Part shown: positions 23,370 through 35,045 of the stretch, one piece after another
How the letters are laid out: every line of letters starts with the position of its first letter
Position numbering within the stretch: position 1 is the first letter of the stretch
From: Schistocerca nitens
Taxonomy: Eukaryota; Arthropoda; Insecta; Orthoptera; Acrididae
Length of the DNA stretch: 64,000 nt
Direction of reading: 5' to 3'
Assembly: GCF_023898315.1 (NCBI RefSeq)
Contig: NC_064615.1
Span: 738,456,450-738,520,449, forward strand
The notes under the pieces: model-generated
Databases searched by the model: none
Told to the model about the DNA's origin: nothing
What the model saw: the letters and a program-made list of their open reading frames with translations, nothing else
Made by a program: the position numbers and the translations under genes

Positions 23370-24900
23370 GTTTAATGAAGAGACACACTAACACTCTCCA
23401 GCTTTGTGATCTTTATCTTCATGAAGATCAACCAACCACTGTCTCTTTCTCTGTCTCAGGGATCTTACTGCTTCTATTATATTTTTGACCATAATTTCTG
23501 CCTTGGAGACACACCGTCTATTCAGTTCTTGGAGGACTGTTTCTGAATTATGGCCAGACTTAATTTCAAATTGCTTCAGAACCTTTATTCTGCCTGCATT
23601 TCCATTATTGAAGGTGATCACAGCATTGTTGACCCCAGTCTTCAGTGTTTTCAAGCCAACAAATACAGTTTTGGGCACTCTGTTCCATACAACATTGTTG
23701 AAAGACTCATTTACATTTTGAGTTTTTACTGTGAGGCATTTCTTCAAGAGATCTGGATGTGCTACGTCTGTACACATTGGCTTTGTTACTGTTCCAACAG
23801 CTTCAGGGATGGTGTTTCAATGGGTATATTCAGTTACTGCTGCCTCAGCGTTGCAGTATTTACACCTGCCAATTGAAAACAAGCTGTGTAGTGGCTACTA
23901 ATCACTTGATGTCTTGTGGAAAAACATTGTCATTACTGCTTTTCTCATTCCTTCCAGGTTGTTTGTATTCTGTCTAGTGGCTTGGCCATAGTATTCACTA
24001 AGCTGATATATTGTTTTGTCAGTCAAACATGATCTAAGTGTCTTTCCATCTTCAAGCTTTTTGCAAGAAAAGTTCTGCCTGATTTTAAGCAGTTGGGTAT
24101 CCATTAGTTTTGCACATGACAGACACTTTCCAACTTTTGAAGTTTTAGGTCATCACAGAGCCTGCTGTCAATTATTGATTTGAAAAACTGGAATCACAGT
24201 AACAAATAAATAAATTTAGCACAACAAACCCCAGATTATTCTTGCGGGAATTGAAAGATCTTCACAGCTGAGGCACTTTCTATTCCTCCATTGGACCCCT
24301 CATATGTTTTGCGACACTTGTGTTCATACAAACGTGTTTTTTGTTTTTTTTTTCTGTTCATTATTGGTACCCACTTTTGTGCGGCCTTGGAAACGTTTTG
24401 ACAATACTTCCATGTCAAGCACCTTTCTGATATCAGTACTTATTACAGTGGCAAAAGAATGTTTTGATTGATGGTCCCTTTTCTGCCATGATCCATCAAA
24501 TTTAGTGCAAATGACATTGTTTCCACACAATCTCTAATATTCATCCCAAGAAATTATTGTTTTCACATTGTTCAGATGTCCAAAATTCGCTCTTATTCTC
24601 ACGACTTAAACAAGAGACTTCCAAACAAAGAACTAAACCATTTCCTTCGAAGCCATTTTCAGAAATTATTATCTCTTCACCATACAAATTACAACATGCA
24701 GTTTGATTAAAAATTGTTTTTAGTACACTTGAACTTAATATTAAACTGGTTTCACTGTACACTTCACTACTGTTCACATAACTTTGTTCATTGTTGCTTG
24801 CCCAAATCTCCATTCTCTGGATGTAAACTTCCAACAGGATATGTTCGGTAGAATCTATTTTCCTTATTTCTTCTCTTCTTAAATATTTCCTTTGGTGGAG
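23370..24900 (-). pseudogene. Mutator-like (MULE-type) transposase pseudogene
   Basis: Reading the minus strand downward: a Cys-containing N-terminal part (24541-24834, including CNLYGEEII and SCLSRENKSEF); KFDGSWQKRDHQSKHSFATV and ISTDIRKVLDMEVLSK (24324-24530); KCRKTYEGSNGGIESASAVK; a YCDSSFSNQ block near 24180; and LTDKTIYQLSEYYGQATRQN (23898-24104). Last are LTVKTQNVNESFNNVVWNRV and PKTVFVGLKTLKTGV (23388-23777). This is the order of the arthropod Mutator-like transposase domain, with FDGSW, CDSS and NxNES supplying the likely D-D-E residues. Several frameshifts and a stop near the second aspartate make it inactive. I could not find terminal inverted repeats. Confidence 0.75.
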
Positions 24901-25448
24901 TCATATTAAAGAGCGAAACACATCTCAATGAGCAACAAGTCCATATATACACAATGAAAGGTGTAATGCACCTTACAAAATGTGGATGATACCATGCTTT
25001 ATATCACAAACAGGAAGTGATATCACAACAACCAATGAAACAACTACTGCAGCAAGACATTCATAAAGCATTGCCTTCTGGGGCGAACAGTTCCCAAGAC
25101 ATCTTGCCGTAACTGAACAAGTGCTCATACAACCTGTAGAAATTACTTGTGTAGTAAATTATTTCAAAATAAATTAAAAATACTTGGAGTCCTCCAAAAT
25201 CAATTAAACATACATTAAATTAAATAGAAAACTCCAAACAACACTTTTCCATAAAAAATAAAAATCTACATTTTATATCCACTCAAACCTTCGTATTCGC
25301 CGTAAGACAGATTTTTATTCACTACATAAGGAGAGCATTGAGCAGCAAAGAAGCTCATCTAAAAGTAAATTGTTGGATAAGAGAACCTGTTATATTAAAC
25401 AAAATGTATGGCTGTATAATGACTTAAATCAAAACAATTTGTTTACAG
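24901..25448. other. intronic sequence, nothing recognised
   Basis: AT-rich sequence up to the acceptor of the next exon. Possible outer part of the Mutator-like element, unproven. Confidence 0.4.
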
Positions 25449-25592
25449 TTATATCAGAGAATTGCAACACTTTTGACAAACCTAGAGAATCCCAGGACTC
25501 AAACAGAATATGAAGACAGCTACACTTTCAAGATATTTGTCTTTCAGTTTGTGAATTTCTACTCCTCATTGATCTACATAGCTTTTTTCAAG
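25449..25592 (+). CDS. anoctamin exon with transmembrane helix 5
   Basis: This exon of 48 codons lies between TGTTTACAG and TTCAAG/GTAAGC, phase 0. It reads [20 protein letters not shown], then [20 protein letters not shown] and LIYIAFFK. The [40 protein letters not shown] pattern is diagnostic for anoctamins. It is followed by an unusually large intron of about 33.8 kb. Confidence 0.97.
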
Positions 25593-26178
25593 GTAAGCTT
25601 TTTTTCCTTCTTCATAATTATAAACATTGCCAGTGAAGGTAGAAAACCATGAATGGTTATAATAGGCCACACTGTCAGTATTATTCATAGTTTTTGTCCT
25701 TCATTTAATGTAGGCAATTAGTAGTAATTGACAAATGAAGTGAAGGTACAGACAGATAGTAGCATTTAACTTTAAATTCTGTCAGCAGAAAATGTAAAAT
25801 CCACAAAAAAGAATAAGGTACCATAAGAAATCATTTTAAAGTCATTTTTAAGGTTATTAAACAAAAAACAAATGAAGATAATGTAAAAAATATCTTAAAT
25901 TCATGTCAGAAACTGGCTATGACATGAAAAAAAAATGTGCTGAAACTATGAAATATAAAATGCAATGAATTATTTATATTTTTACTAGTATTCCTGTGTT
26001 TTAAAACACAAAATGAAATGCAGTTTTTCTATTCCTACAGACAGCATGTGCAATCAAGATATGCATCTTCATGCATACAACTGTAAAAGTATTATAAAGT
26101 TGTTAGATTTATGTGGATCATTTAGCCTTCTGACTTGGATCATTTAGCCTTCTGACTTCAAATGTGTGTTTAGTAATA
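25593..26178. other. start of the 33.8-kb intron; 22-bp tandem duplication
   Basis: Unassigned AT-rich sequence. GGATCATTTAGCCTTCTGAC and two further bases are repeated directly at 26115-26136 and 26137-26158. Confidence 0.55.
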
Positions 26179-27127
26179 CATTGAGATGACAGGTGACATG
26201 GGATACCTCCTAATATCATGTTGGACCTCCTTATGCCTGGCATAGTGCATCAACTCGACTCAACATGTCATGGATTCAACAATTGGTTGGAAGTCCCCTG
26301 CAGAATTATTGAACCTTGCTGCTTGTATAGCCATTCATAACAGTGAAAGTGTTGCTGATTCAGGATTCTGTGCATAAGTTGACCTCTCGATTATGTCCCA
26401 TAAATGTTAGATGGTATTCATGTTGGGTGATTGGGTGGCCAAATCATTCACTTGAATTGTCCAGAATGTTCTTCAAACCAATTGTGAACAATTGTGGCCC
26501 AGGGACATGGCGCATTGTCATCCATAAAAATTCCATCAGTTTTTGGGAACATGAAGTCCATGAATGGCTGCAAATGGTCTCCATTTCCAGTCAATGAATG
26601 GTTCATCTAGGCCAGAGGATCCAGTCCATTTTGTGTAAACACAGCCAACACCATTATGAAGCCACCACCATCTTTCCCATTGCCTTGTTGTCAACTTGGG
26701 TCCATAACTTCATGGCGTCTGTGCCACACTCAAACTCTACCATCAACTCTTACCAGTTGGAATTAGGACTTATCTGACGATGTCACAGTTTTCCAGTCCT
26801 TGAGGGTCCAACCAAAATGGTCATGAGCACAGTAGAGGTGCTGCAGGTGATGTCGTGCTGTTGGCAAAGACACTTGTGTTGGTCATCTGCTGCCATAGCC
26901 CATTAATGGCAAATTTTACCACACTGTAATAAAAGATATTTGTTGTGGGTTTCACATTGACTTCTGCAGTTATTTCATGTGCTGTTGATGTCTGTTAGCA
27001 CTGACAACTCTATGCAAATGCCACTTCTCTCAGTCATTACATTGTCTGTGGTGAAAGATAATGCCTGAAATTTGGTATTCTTGGCACACTCTTGACTCTG
27101 TGAATCTTGTTGTTGCTGTTGTGGTCT

Positions 27128-28330
27128 TCAGTCCTGAGACTGGTTTGATGCAGCTCTCCATGCTACTCTATCCTGTGCAAGCTTCTTCATCTCCCAGTAC
27201 TTACTGCAACCTACGTCCTTCTGAATCTGCTTAGTGTATTCATCTCTTGGTCTCCCTCTATGATTTTTACCCTCCATACTGCCCTCCAATGCTAAATTTG
27301 TGATCCCTTGATGCCTCAGAACATGTCCTACCAACCGGCCCCTTCTTCTTGTCAAGTTGTGCCACAAACTCCTCTTCTCCCCAATTATATTCATTACCTC
27401 CTCATTAGTTATGTGATCTACCCATCTAATCTTCAGCATTCTTCTGTAGCACCACATTTCAAAAGCTTCTATTCTCTTCTTGTCCAAACTATTTATCGAC
27501 CATGTTTCACTTCCATACGTGGCTACACACCATACAAAAACTTTCAGAAACGACTTCCTCACACTTAAATCTATACTCGATGTTAACAAATTTCTCTTCT
27601 TCAGAAATGCTTTTCTTGCCATTGCCAGTCTACATTTTATACCCTCTCTACTTCGACCATCATCAGTTATTTTGCTCCCCAAATAGCAAAACTCATTTAC
27701 TACTTTAAGTGTTTCATTCCCTAATCTAATTCCCTCAGCATCACCCGACTTAATTCGACTACATTCCACTATCCTTGTTTTGCTTTTGTTGGAGTTCATC
27801 TTATATCTTCCTTTCAAGACACTGTCCATTCCATTCAACTGCTCTTCGAGGTCCTTTGCTGTCTCTGAAAGAATTACAATGTCATTGGCGAACCTCAAAG
27901 TTTTTATTTCTTCTTCATGGATTTTAATACCTACTCCGAATTTTTCTTTTGTTTCCTTCACTGCTTCCTCAATATACAGATTGAATAACATCGGGGAGAG
28001 GCTACAGCCCTGTCTCACTCCATTCCCAACCGCTGCTTCCCTTTCATGTCCCTCGACTCTTATAACTGCCATCTGGTTTCTGTACAAGTTGTAAATAGCC
28101 TTTCGCTCCCTGTATTTTACCCCTGCCACCTTTAGAATTTGAAAGAGAGTATTCCAGGCAACATTGTCAAAAGCTTTCTCTAAGTCTACAAATGCTAGAA
28201 ATGTAGGTTTGTCTTTCCTTAATCTTTCTACTATGATAAGTTGTAAGGTCAGTATTTCCTCACGTGTTCCAATATTTCTACGGAATCCAAACTGATCTTC
28301 CCCAAGGTTGGCTTCTACTAGTTTTTCCAT
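27128..28330 (-). pseudogene. RTE reverse transcriptase, 400-codon open frame
   Basis: This is the longest open frame in the window. In order it contains DQFGFRRNIGTREEILTLQL, FVDLEKAFDNVAW (catalytic Asp of RT motif A), GVRQGCSLSPMLFNLYIEEA (motif B) and RFANDIVIL (motif C). It then has FCYLGSKITDDGRS, the YGSETWS/EAFEMWCYRRML block and GRPRDEYTKQIQKDVG. Motif C normally reads FADD; here it is FAND, so one catalytic aspartate is missing. The first methionine is arbitrary because the frame continues upstream after a frameshift near 28400 into the segment at 28375-28902. Confidence 0.88.
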
Positions 28331-28374
28331 TCGTCTGTAAAGAATTCGCGTTAGTATTTTGCAGCTGTGACTTA

Positions 28375-28902
28375 TTAAACTGATTGTTCGGTAATTTTCA
28401 CATCTGTCAACACCTGCTTATTTGGGATTGGAATTATTATATTCTTCTTGAAGTCTGTGGGTATTTCGCCTGTCTCATACATCTTGCTCACCAGATGGTA
28501 GAGTTTTGTCAGGACTGGCTCTCCCAAGTTCGTCAGTAGTTCTAAAGGAATGTTGTCTACTCCCGGGGCCTTGTTTCGACTCAGGTCTTTCAGTGCTCTG
28601 TCAAACTCTTCACGCAGTATTGTATCTCCCATTTCGTCTTCATCTACATTCTCTTCCATTTCCAGAATATTGTTCTCAAGTACGTCACCCTTGTATAGAC
28701 CCTCTATATACTCCTTCCACCTTTCTGCTTTCCCTTCTTTGCTTAGAACTGGGTTTCCATCTGAGCTCTTGATATTCACATAAGTGGTTCTCTTTTCTCC
28801 AAAGGTCTCTTTAATTTTCCTGTAGGCAGTATCTATCTTACCCCTAGTGATATAAGCCTCTACATCCTTACATTTGTCCTCTAGCCATCCCTGCTTAGCC
28901 AT
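28375..28902 (-). pseudogene. RTE linker and N-terminal RT segment
   Basis: Same element, different frame. It encodes MAKQGWLEDKCKDVEAYITR, KIDTAYRKIKETFGEKRTTY, then SRNKAPGVDNIPLELLTNLG and a FKKNIIIPIPNK block, which is the N-terminal RT region (PGxDxIPxELL). A frameshift near 28400 separates it from the main RT frame. Confidence 0.82.
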
Positions 28903-28961
28903 TTTGCACTTCCTGTTGATCTCATTTTTGAGACGTTTATATTCCTTTTTGCCGGCTTCAT

Positions 28962-29498
28962 TTACTGCATTTTTATATTTTCTCCTTCATCAATTAAATT
29001 CAGTATTTCTTCTGTTACCCAAGGATTTCTATTAGCCCTCGTCTTTTTACCTACTTCATCCTCTGCTGCCTTCACTACTTCATACCTCAGAGCTACCCAT
29101 TCTTCTTCTACTGTATTTGTTTCTCCCATTTGTGACAATTGTTCCCTTATGCTCTCCCTGAAACTCTGAACAATCAGTTTGTCCAGATCCCATTTCCTTA
29201 AATTCCCACCTTTTTGCAGTTTCTTCAGTTTTAATCTACAGGTCATAACCAATAGATTGTGGTCATAGTCCACATCTGCTCCTGGAAATGTCTTACAATT
29301 TAATACCTGGTTCCTAAATCTCTGTCTTACCATTATATAATCTATCTGATACCTTCTAGTATTTCCAGGATTCTTCCATGTGTACAACCTTCCTTTATGA
29401 TTCTTGAACCAAGTGTTAGCTATGATTAAGTTATGCTCTGTGCAAAATTCTACCAGGTGGCTTCCTCTTTCATTTCTTGCCCCCCAGTCCATATTCAC
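28962..29498 (-). pseudogene. RTE endonuclease (EEP) C-terminal half
   Basis: The frame reads LVEFCTEHNLIIANTWFKNH, YTWKNPGNTRRYQIDYIMVR and DVDYDHNLLVMTCRLKLKKL. The YTW..P and QIDYI and D(H)NLL blocks are the C-terminal motifs of the APE-like endonuclease that nicks the target. The upstream part (GDWN block) is readable on 29500-29560 after a frameshift. Confidence 0.82.
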
Positions 29499-30570
29499 CT
29501 ACTATGTTTCCTTCTCTCCCTTTTCCTACTGTCGAATTCCAGTCACCCATGACTATTAAATTTTTGTCTCCCTTCAGTACCTGAATAATTTCTTTTATCT
29601 CATCATACATTTCATCAATTTCTTCATCATCTGCAGAGCTAGTTGGCATATAAACTTGTACTATTGTAGTAGGTGTGGGCTTCGTGTCTATCTTGGCGAC
29701 AATAATGCGTTCACTATGCTGTTTACAGTAGCTTACTCACACTCCTATTTTTTTTTATTCATTATTAAACCTACTCCTGCATTACCCCTATTTGGTTTTG
29801 TATTTATAACCCTGTATTCACCTGACCAAAAGTCTTGTTCCTCCTGCCGCCGAACTTCACTGATTCCCACTATATCTAACTTTAACCTATCCATTTCCCT
29901 TTTTAAGGTTTCTAACCTACCTGCCCTATTAAGGGATCTGACATTCCACGCACCGATCTGCAGAACGCCAGTTTCCTTTCTCCTGATAACGACGTCCTCT
30001 TGAGTAGTCCCCGCCCGGAGAAAAATTACGGCTATAGTTTCCCCTTGCTTTCAGCCGTTTGCAGTACCAGCACAGCAAGGACGCTTTGGTTAGGGTTACA
30101 AGGCCAGATCAGTCAATCATCCAGACTGTTGCCCCTGCAACTACTGAAAAGGCTGTTGCCCCTCTTCAGGAACCACATGTTTGTCTGGCCTCTCAACAGA
30201 TACCCCTCCGTTGTGGTTGCACCTACCGTATGGCCATCTGTATCGCTGAGGCACGCAAGCCTCCCCACCAATGGCAAGGTCCATGGTACGTGGGGGGGGG
30301 GTTCTGTGAATCTTGGAATATTGAATTCCTTAATGATTTCTGAAATGGAATGCCTAACCTACTGTTCTGCATTAAGAGTCTGTTAATTCCCATTGTGTGG
30401 CCATAGTCATGTTGGAAGTTTTTCCACATAAATCACATAAGTACAAATGACAGCTCTGCTAATGCACTGCCCTCTTGTACCTTGTGTACATAATACTACT
30501 ACCATCTGTATATACACTTATACCTTATGTATGCAGTACTACCACCATATGTATATGTGCTTATCGCTAT

Positions 30571-32008
30571 TAGATTAGATTAGATTAATACTTGTTCCCT
30601 AGATCATGAATACAACGCTTCGTAATGATGTGGAACATGTTGCTTAATAAAAGATGTCTGTACAAGATATTACATTACACAAAATATTGCACGACACTAA
30701 TGTCTTTTTTTTTTCCCCTTAATTTATATCTAAAAATTCAGCCAATGAGTAGAAGGAGTTGTCATCTAGAAATTCTTTTAACTTATTTTTAAATGTTAGT
30801 TGGCTATCTGTCAGGCTTTTGATGCTGTTTCATAGGTGACCAAAGACTTTTGTGGCAGCATAATTTACCCCTTTCTGTGCCAAAGTCAGATTTAACCCTG
30901 CATTGTGAAGATCATCCTTTCTCCTGGTGTTATAGCTATGCACACTGCTATTACTTTTGAACTGGGCTGGATTATTAACAACAAATTTCATAAGTGAATA
31001 TATATACTGTGAGGTTACTGTGAGGATCCCTAGATCCTTAAATAGATGTCTGCAGGATGACCGTGGGTGGGCTCCAGCAATTATTCTGATTACACGTTTT
31101 TGGGCAATGAATACTTTTCTACTCAACGATGAATTACCCCAGAATATGATGCCATACGAAAGCAGTGAATGAAAGTAGGCATAGTAAGCTAATTTACTGA
31201 GATTCTTATCACCAAAATTTGCAATAACCTTAATAGCATACGTAGCTGAACTCAGACGTTTCAGCTGACCATCAATGTGTTGCTTCCAGTTTAACCTCTC
31301 ATCAATGGAAACACCTAAAAATTTTGAAAATTCTACCTTAGCTACAGATTTCTGTTCAAAGTCTATATTTATTACTGGAGTTGTGCCATTTACTGTACAG
31401 AACTGTATATACTGTGTTTTATCAAAATTTAAAGAGAGTCCGTTTGCTGAGAACCACTGAATAATTTTGTGAAAAACATCATTTACAATTACATCACTTA
31501 GTTCTTAGTTTTTGGATGTTATTACTATACTTGTATCATCAGCAAAAAGAACTAACTTTGCGTATTCATCAATGTGGAATGGTAAGTCATTAATGTATAT
31601 CAAGAACAGTAAAGGACCTAAGACCGAACCCTGTGGGACCCCGTACTTGATAGCCCCCCAGTTTGAGGAATCAGCTGTTGTTTTAACATTACTTGAACCA
31701 CTTATTTCAACTTTCTGCATTCTTCCAGTTAAGTATGAATTAAACCATTTGTGCACTGCCCCCCTCAAACCATAATGATTTAGCTTATCTAAAAGAATTC
31801 CATGATTTACACAATCAAAGGCCTTTGAGAGATCACAAAAAATACCAATGGGTGATGTCCGGTTATTCAGAGCATTTAATATTTGATCAGTGAAAGCGTA
31901 TATAGCATTTTCTGTTGAAAAGCCTTTCTGAAAACCGAACTGACATTTTGTTAGTACTTTATTTTTACAAATATGGGAGGCTACTCTTGAATACATTAAT
32001 TTCTCATG
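30571..32008 (-). mobile_element. LINE (Jockey/CR1-like group), 5'-truncated
   Basis: The minus-strand element ends 3' in a short tandem tail (three TAGATT units, 30571-30588). The upstream part encodes a reverse transcriptase (31505-31996) and a C-terminal block (30830-31126). Between them runs a broken YLGV../SYGIIFWGNSS-like region (31130-31300). It has no endonuclease and starts abruptly near 32008, as 5'-truncated LINE insertions do. Related C-terminal pieces are at 33782-34450 and 38036-38940. Confidence 0.82.
31505..31996 (-). pseudogene. LINE reverse transcriptase core
   Basis: A 163-codon open frame with QFGFQKGFSTENAIYAFTDQ, GIFCDLSKAFDCVNHGILL (motif A), YGVPQGSVLGPLLFLIYIND (motif B) and LVLFADDTSIVI (motif C with both aspartates intact). 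It ends at a stop just after motif C, near 31507. The catalytic core is well preserved, so this is a fairly young copy that lacks its 5' end. Confidence 0.9.
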
Positions 32009-32029
32009 GCTTTAGTCAGCAAAGTGTAT

Positions 32030-32130
32030 GCAAATCTTCTGCATACTGAGTGCTTGTCACTGAGTACCCTCTGAAACAAACAGTAATTGCACATTGAGTG
32101 CTTGCCACTGAGTACACTCTGTAACACATA
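32030..32130. repeat. two diverged direct repeats of about 50 bp
   Basis: CTGAGTGCTTGTCACTGAGT (32046 on) recurs as TTGAGTGCTTGCCACTGAGT (32095 on). Both are followed by ACCCTCTGAAACA or ACACTCTGTAACA and AGTAA. Confidence 0.8.
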
Positions 32131-32189
32131 GTAACATTAGCTATCTAAAAAAGTAAACTCATATAAGTAATACCTCTGTAGATATTTAT

Positions 32190-32582
32190 GTCACTCACAC
32201 AGCAGTAGATGAGTTTTAGTATTTGGGCAGCAAAATAACTGATGATGGTGGAAGCAGAGAGGATACAAAATGCAAACTGGCAACAGAAATAAAAATGTTT
32301 ACGAAAAAAAAGAAATTTGTTAATGTTGAACATAAATGTAAGTGACAGGAATGGCGGATTTTGTCTCAAGTGTTGCCTTCTATGGAAATGAAATATGAAA
32401 AATAAACACTTTAGACAAGAAGAGAATACAGGTTTTTGAAATGTGATACCACAGAAGAATGCAGCAGATTAGTTGGGTAGATTATATGACTATTGCAGAG
32501 TCCTGAAACAAAATGGGGGGTGGGGGGCGCGGGTGGAAATTTAAGGCTCAATTTGACTAAAAGAAGGACTGATTTATATACT
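32190..32582 (+). mobile_element. RTE LINE fragment, left part
   Basis: The + strand encodes YLGSKITDDGGSREDTKCKL-like residues (near 32215-32275), then a broken ALR..LEYRFLKCDTTEECSRLVG region and NLTKRRTD near 32555. This aligns block by block with the RT C-terminus of the element at 27110-30302. It stops at 32582, and the matching 3' end (TGCACAGGATAG, TCTTTGGACTGAAGAC) is at 35046-35150, on the far side of a PLE. Confidence 0.65.
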
Positions 32583-32589
32583 TTAGGAT

Positions 32590-35045
32590 CAAGGAGACCA
32601 CTCACCAAAAAACAGAAGCATTAAGTTGATGATTGGCACACACGAAGCAAAGAAAACTTGCTAGCTTTTGGAGTTACCCTTTGATGAGCTACAGTGGAAT
32701 ACACACACACAAACACACACACACACACATATGCCTGTGCCTTGTATGGTGTCAGCTGAACAATGGTGTCATTACTATTTTTTGGCAAGTGGACTGGTTG
32801 TAGTGGGGGCTGTGTCGGGAGGGTGGGTTGAGGGAGAAAGAGTTGGGAGGCAGGGAGTGGGACTGCACGGAGGCTGTCTAGGGCCTCAGAAGGGGGAGAG
32901 GGGGGGCGGGGGTTATCGGTATGGAATGCAGGAAGGAGGGGTGACATGTACAAGGGTTAGGAAGGTGATGTACAGTTTTCAGAGCTGGTGGAGAGTGGGA
33001 CAAGATGAAGGTAAAGTGGGGATGTGAATTGAGAAAAGGTGACAGAAGAGAGGAAGGGGAAACTGTTGGGTGGATGGAATGGAGCAGTAGGTTATCAGAG
33101 ACTGAGCAAAAAAATGTGTTGCAAGAATTACTCCCATCTGCAAAGTTTAGAGGGCCTGGTGGTGGAGGGAAGAATCCAAGTGGCCCAGGTTGGAAAGCAG
33201 CCATTGAAATTGAGGATGCTGTGCTGAGTGCTGCAAGTTGTGCCATTGGGTGGTCAGCTTTGTTCTTGGCAACATTGTGGTGCTGGCCATTCATCCTGGG
33301 AACAGCTGGTTGGTAATTACATCAATGTGAAAAGCTGTGCAGTGTTTGCAGCAGAGTTGGTGGTTGACTTGGCTCCTTTCACAGGATATGGTCCCTGTGG
33401 CAAGGGATTAGGAGTGGCAGTGGCATAGTGGTGGACTAGGGTATGTGTAGGTTGAGTGGGCAATAGCATACCACTTTAGGAGGGGTGGGAATGGTCTAGG
33501 GTCAGATGTCCTTCATTTCAGGGCATGATGAAAGATAATCAAAGCTCTGGCGAAGGATATGGTTTCACTCCTTTGTAATCGATTGTTGAGAGCAGGGGGA
33601 GAATTTCACATGTGTGAAGATATAGCATAGGAAATCTGTTTGTGAGCTAGGTCTGGGAGGGTAGCGCCTGACTGTGAAGGCCTTTATGAGACCTTCAACA
33701 TACTAGGAAAGGGAGTTCTTGTCACTGCAGATACATCGTCCAGGAGTGCATAGGCTGTATGGAAGGGATACTTCGGACTGGTTAGTTAGTTACGTGTTCC
33801 ATTGATCAATAGCACAGAAAAACCATTATGATGTGGAATGTGTCAAGGTATGATTTCAATTTGTTTTTGAAACTATTACTGCTGTCTGTCAGACATTTTA
33901 TTTCATCTGGTAATTTATCAAAAAGTTTTATAGAAGCATATTTTACCCCTTTCTCTGCCAAAGATAGGTTAAGTAAAGGATAGTGCAGGTCTTTCTTTTT
34001 ACTGGTATTGTAATCATAAATGTCACTGTTGGTTTTAAACTGGTCCATGTTGTTGAGAAAAAATTTCATTACTGAGTCAATGTACCGTGAAGCAGTTGTA
34101 AGAATTCCTAACCTTTTAAACAGATGCCTACAAGATGTGTGACTATGAAACCCACACATTATTCTAACTACTTTCTTTTGAGCAGTGAATACCTTTTGTC
34201 TATGTGTTGAGTTGCCCCATAAAATTATTCCGTATGACATCAGAGAGTGGAAATATGCAAAGTATGTTAGCTTACTAATTTTTACATCCTCAGAATTGGC
34301 AATTATTCTGATTGCAAAAGTTTCTGAACCTAGTCACTTTAGGAGATCCAAAATATGACTTTTCCAAATAAGATTCTCATCTATATGTACACCCAAAAAC
34401 TTAGTATGCTCTACCCTAGCTACTGACTTCTTTTGATGTGTTATGTTTGTTGAAGGAATTATACTTTTTGCAGCAGCAGTGGAAAGGATGGCAGCTGTCA
34501 AAATGCAGATACTGTTGGTAGTTAGTGGGTTTAATGTGAACAGAGGTGTGGGTGGAGTCATCAGGGAGGTATAGGTCAACAACGTCCACATAGGTGGCAT
34601 GTTGGGTTGAAGAGGACCAGATGAGGTGGATGAGAGAGGAGATGAGGTAGCAAATAAATGAGGTAGGGTGTCTTGATCCTGAGTCCATATCATGAAGATG
34701 TCAGCAATGAACCTGAATCAGGCTGTGGTTGGCAGTTTTCAGAGGCTAGGAAGGCTTCCTCTAGATGGCCCACAAACATGTTCAAATAACAGCCTGTCAT
34801 ATGGGTGCCCACAGCTGTGCCACAGATATGTTTGTGTATGTTCTCTTCAGAGTAAAAGTAGTTGTGAGTCAGGATAAGGGTAAGGTGTATAAGGAATGAA
34901 GTCTGAAAGATTTTGGGAGAAAAAACATTTGATAGAAGACAATTGTGAAGCATCAAGGAATCATCAATTGGGTAATGGAGGGGAGATGGGGAGTGATTAA
35001 AATTTGTAAAGGCAGACCAAGGTTTGAGTACTGTAAGCAGGTTCT
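32590..35045 (-). mobile_element. Penelope-like element inserted in the RTE fragment
   Basis: On the minus strand, 34690-34956 encodes IHKHICGTAVGTHMTGCYLN and MFVGHLEEAFLA, the Penelope RT block normally written GxAMGTxxAPxYANLFMxxLE. The catalytic segment is followed downstream by a proline/serine-rich C-terminal region. Near 33105-33230 it carries PLNFADGSNSCNTFF, like the FxELCRW block of the 16240-17130 copy. The 3' terminal repeat with CA run and ACCACTCACC is at 32590-32740. The copy is interrupted by a LINE piece at 33782-34450 and has many stops. Confidence 0.68.
33782..34450 (-). mobile_element. LINE C-terminal fragment inside the PLE
   Basis: The minus-strand open frame 33806-34240 reads MSYGIILWGNSTHRQKVFTA, QKKVVRIMCGFHSHTSCRHL, FKRLGILTTASRYIDSVMKF and YNTSKKKDLHYPLLNLSLAE. 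This is the C-terminal region seen in 30571-32008 (SCRHLFKDLGILT..). The 3' end has a GTTAGTTAGTTA tail (33780-33791). The RT core is absent. Confidence 0.8.

Larger units (their letters stand above)
27110..30302 (-). mobile_element. RTE-type LINE, nearly full length, inside Tc1
   Basis: A 3.2-kb non-LTR retrotransposon is flanked by a perfect 13-bp target-site duplication TCTGTGAATCTTG (27097-27109 and 30303-30315). On the minus strand it runs from a GC-rich 5' UTR (30300-30010), through an EEP endonuclease (about 29990-28970) and a linker, to a reverse transcriptase. The C-terminus is AWRAASNQSQD, followed by a short 3' UTR with a (CAA)n-like end. EEP plus RT in one frame, and GxLxxHVLR..RGRPRxxY..DRVAWRAA, are features of RTE-like elements. 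At least three frameshifts break it. Confidence 0.88.
26179..30570 (-). mobile_element. Tc1-like transposon, interrupted by an RTE LINE
   Basis: The left end starts next to TA (26177-26178) with CATTGAGATGACAGGTGACA. Antisense transposase sequence follows: near 26510-26560 the complement encodes a DFMFPKTDGIFMDDNAPCH-like block, and near 26440-26480 an EHSGQFK/IWPPNHP-like block. The element stops at 27109 and resumes at 30316, where GGAATATTGAATTCC and the rest of the N-terminal part continue. A 47-bp imperfect tandem duplication lies at 30470-30570. The right terminal repeat is lost where a LINE tail begins. Frameshifts make it dead. Confidence 0.8.
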
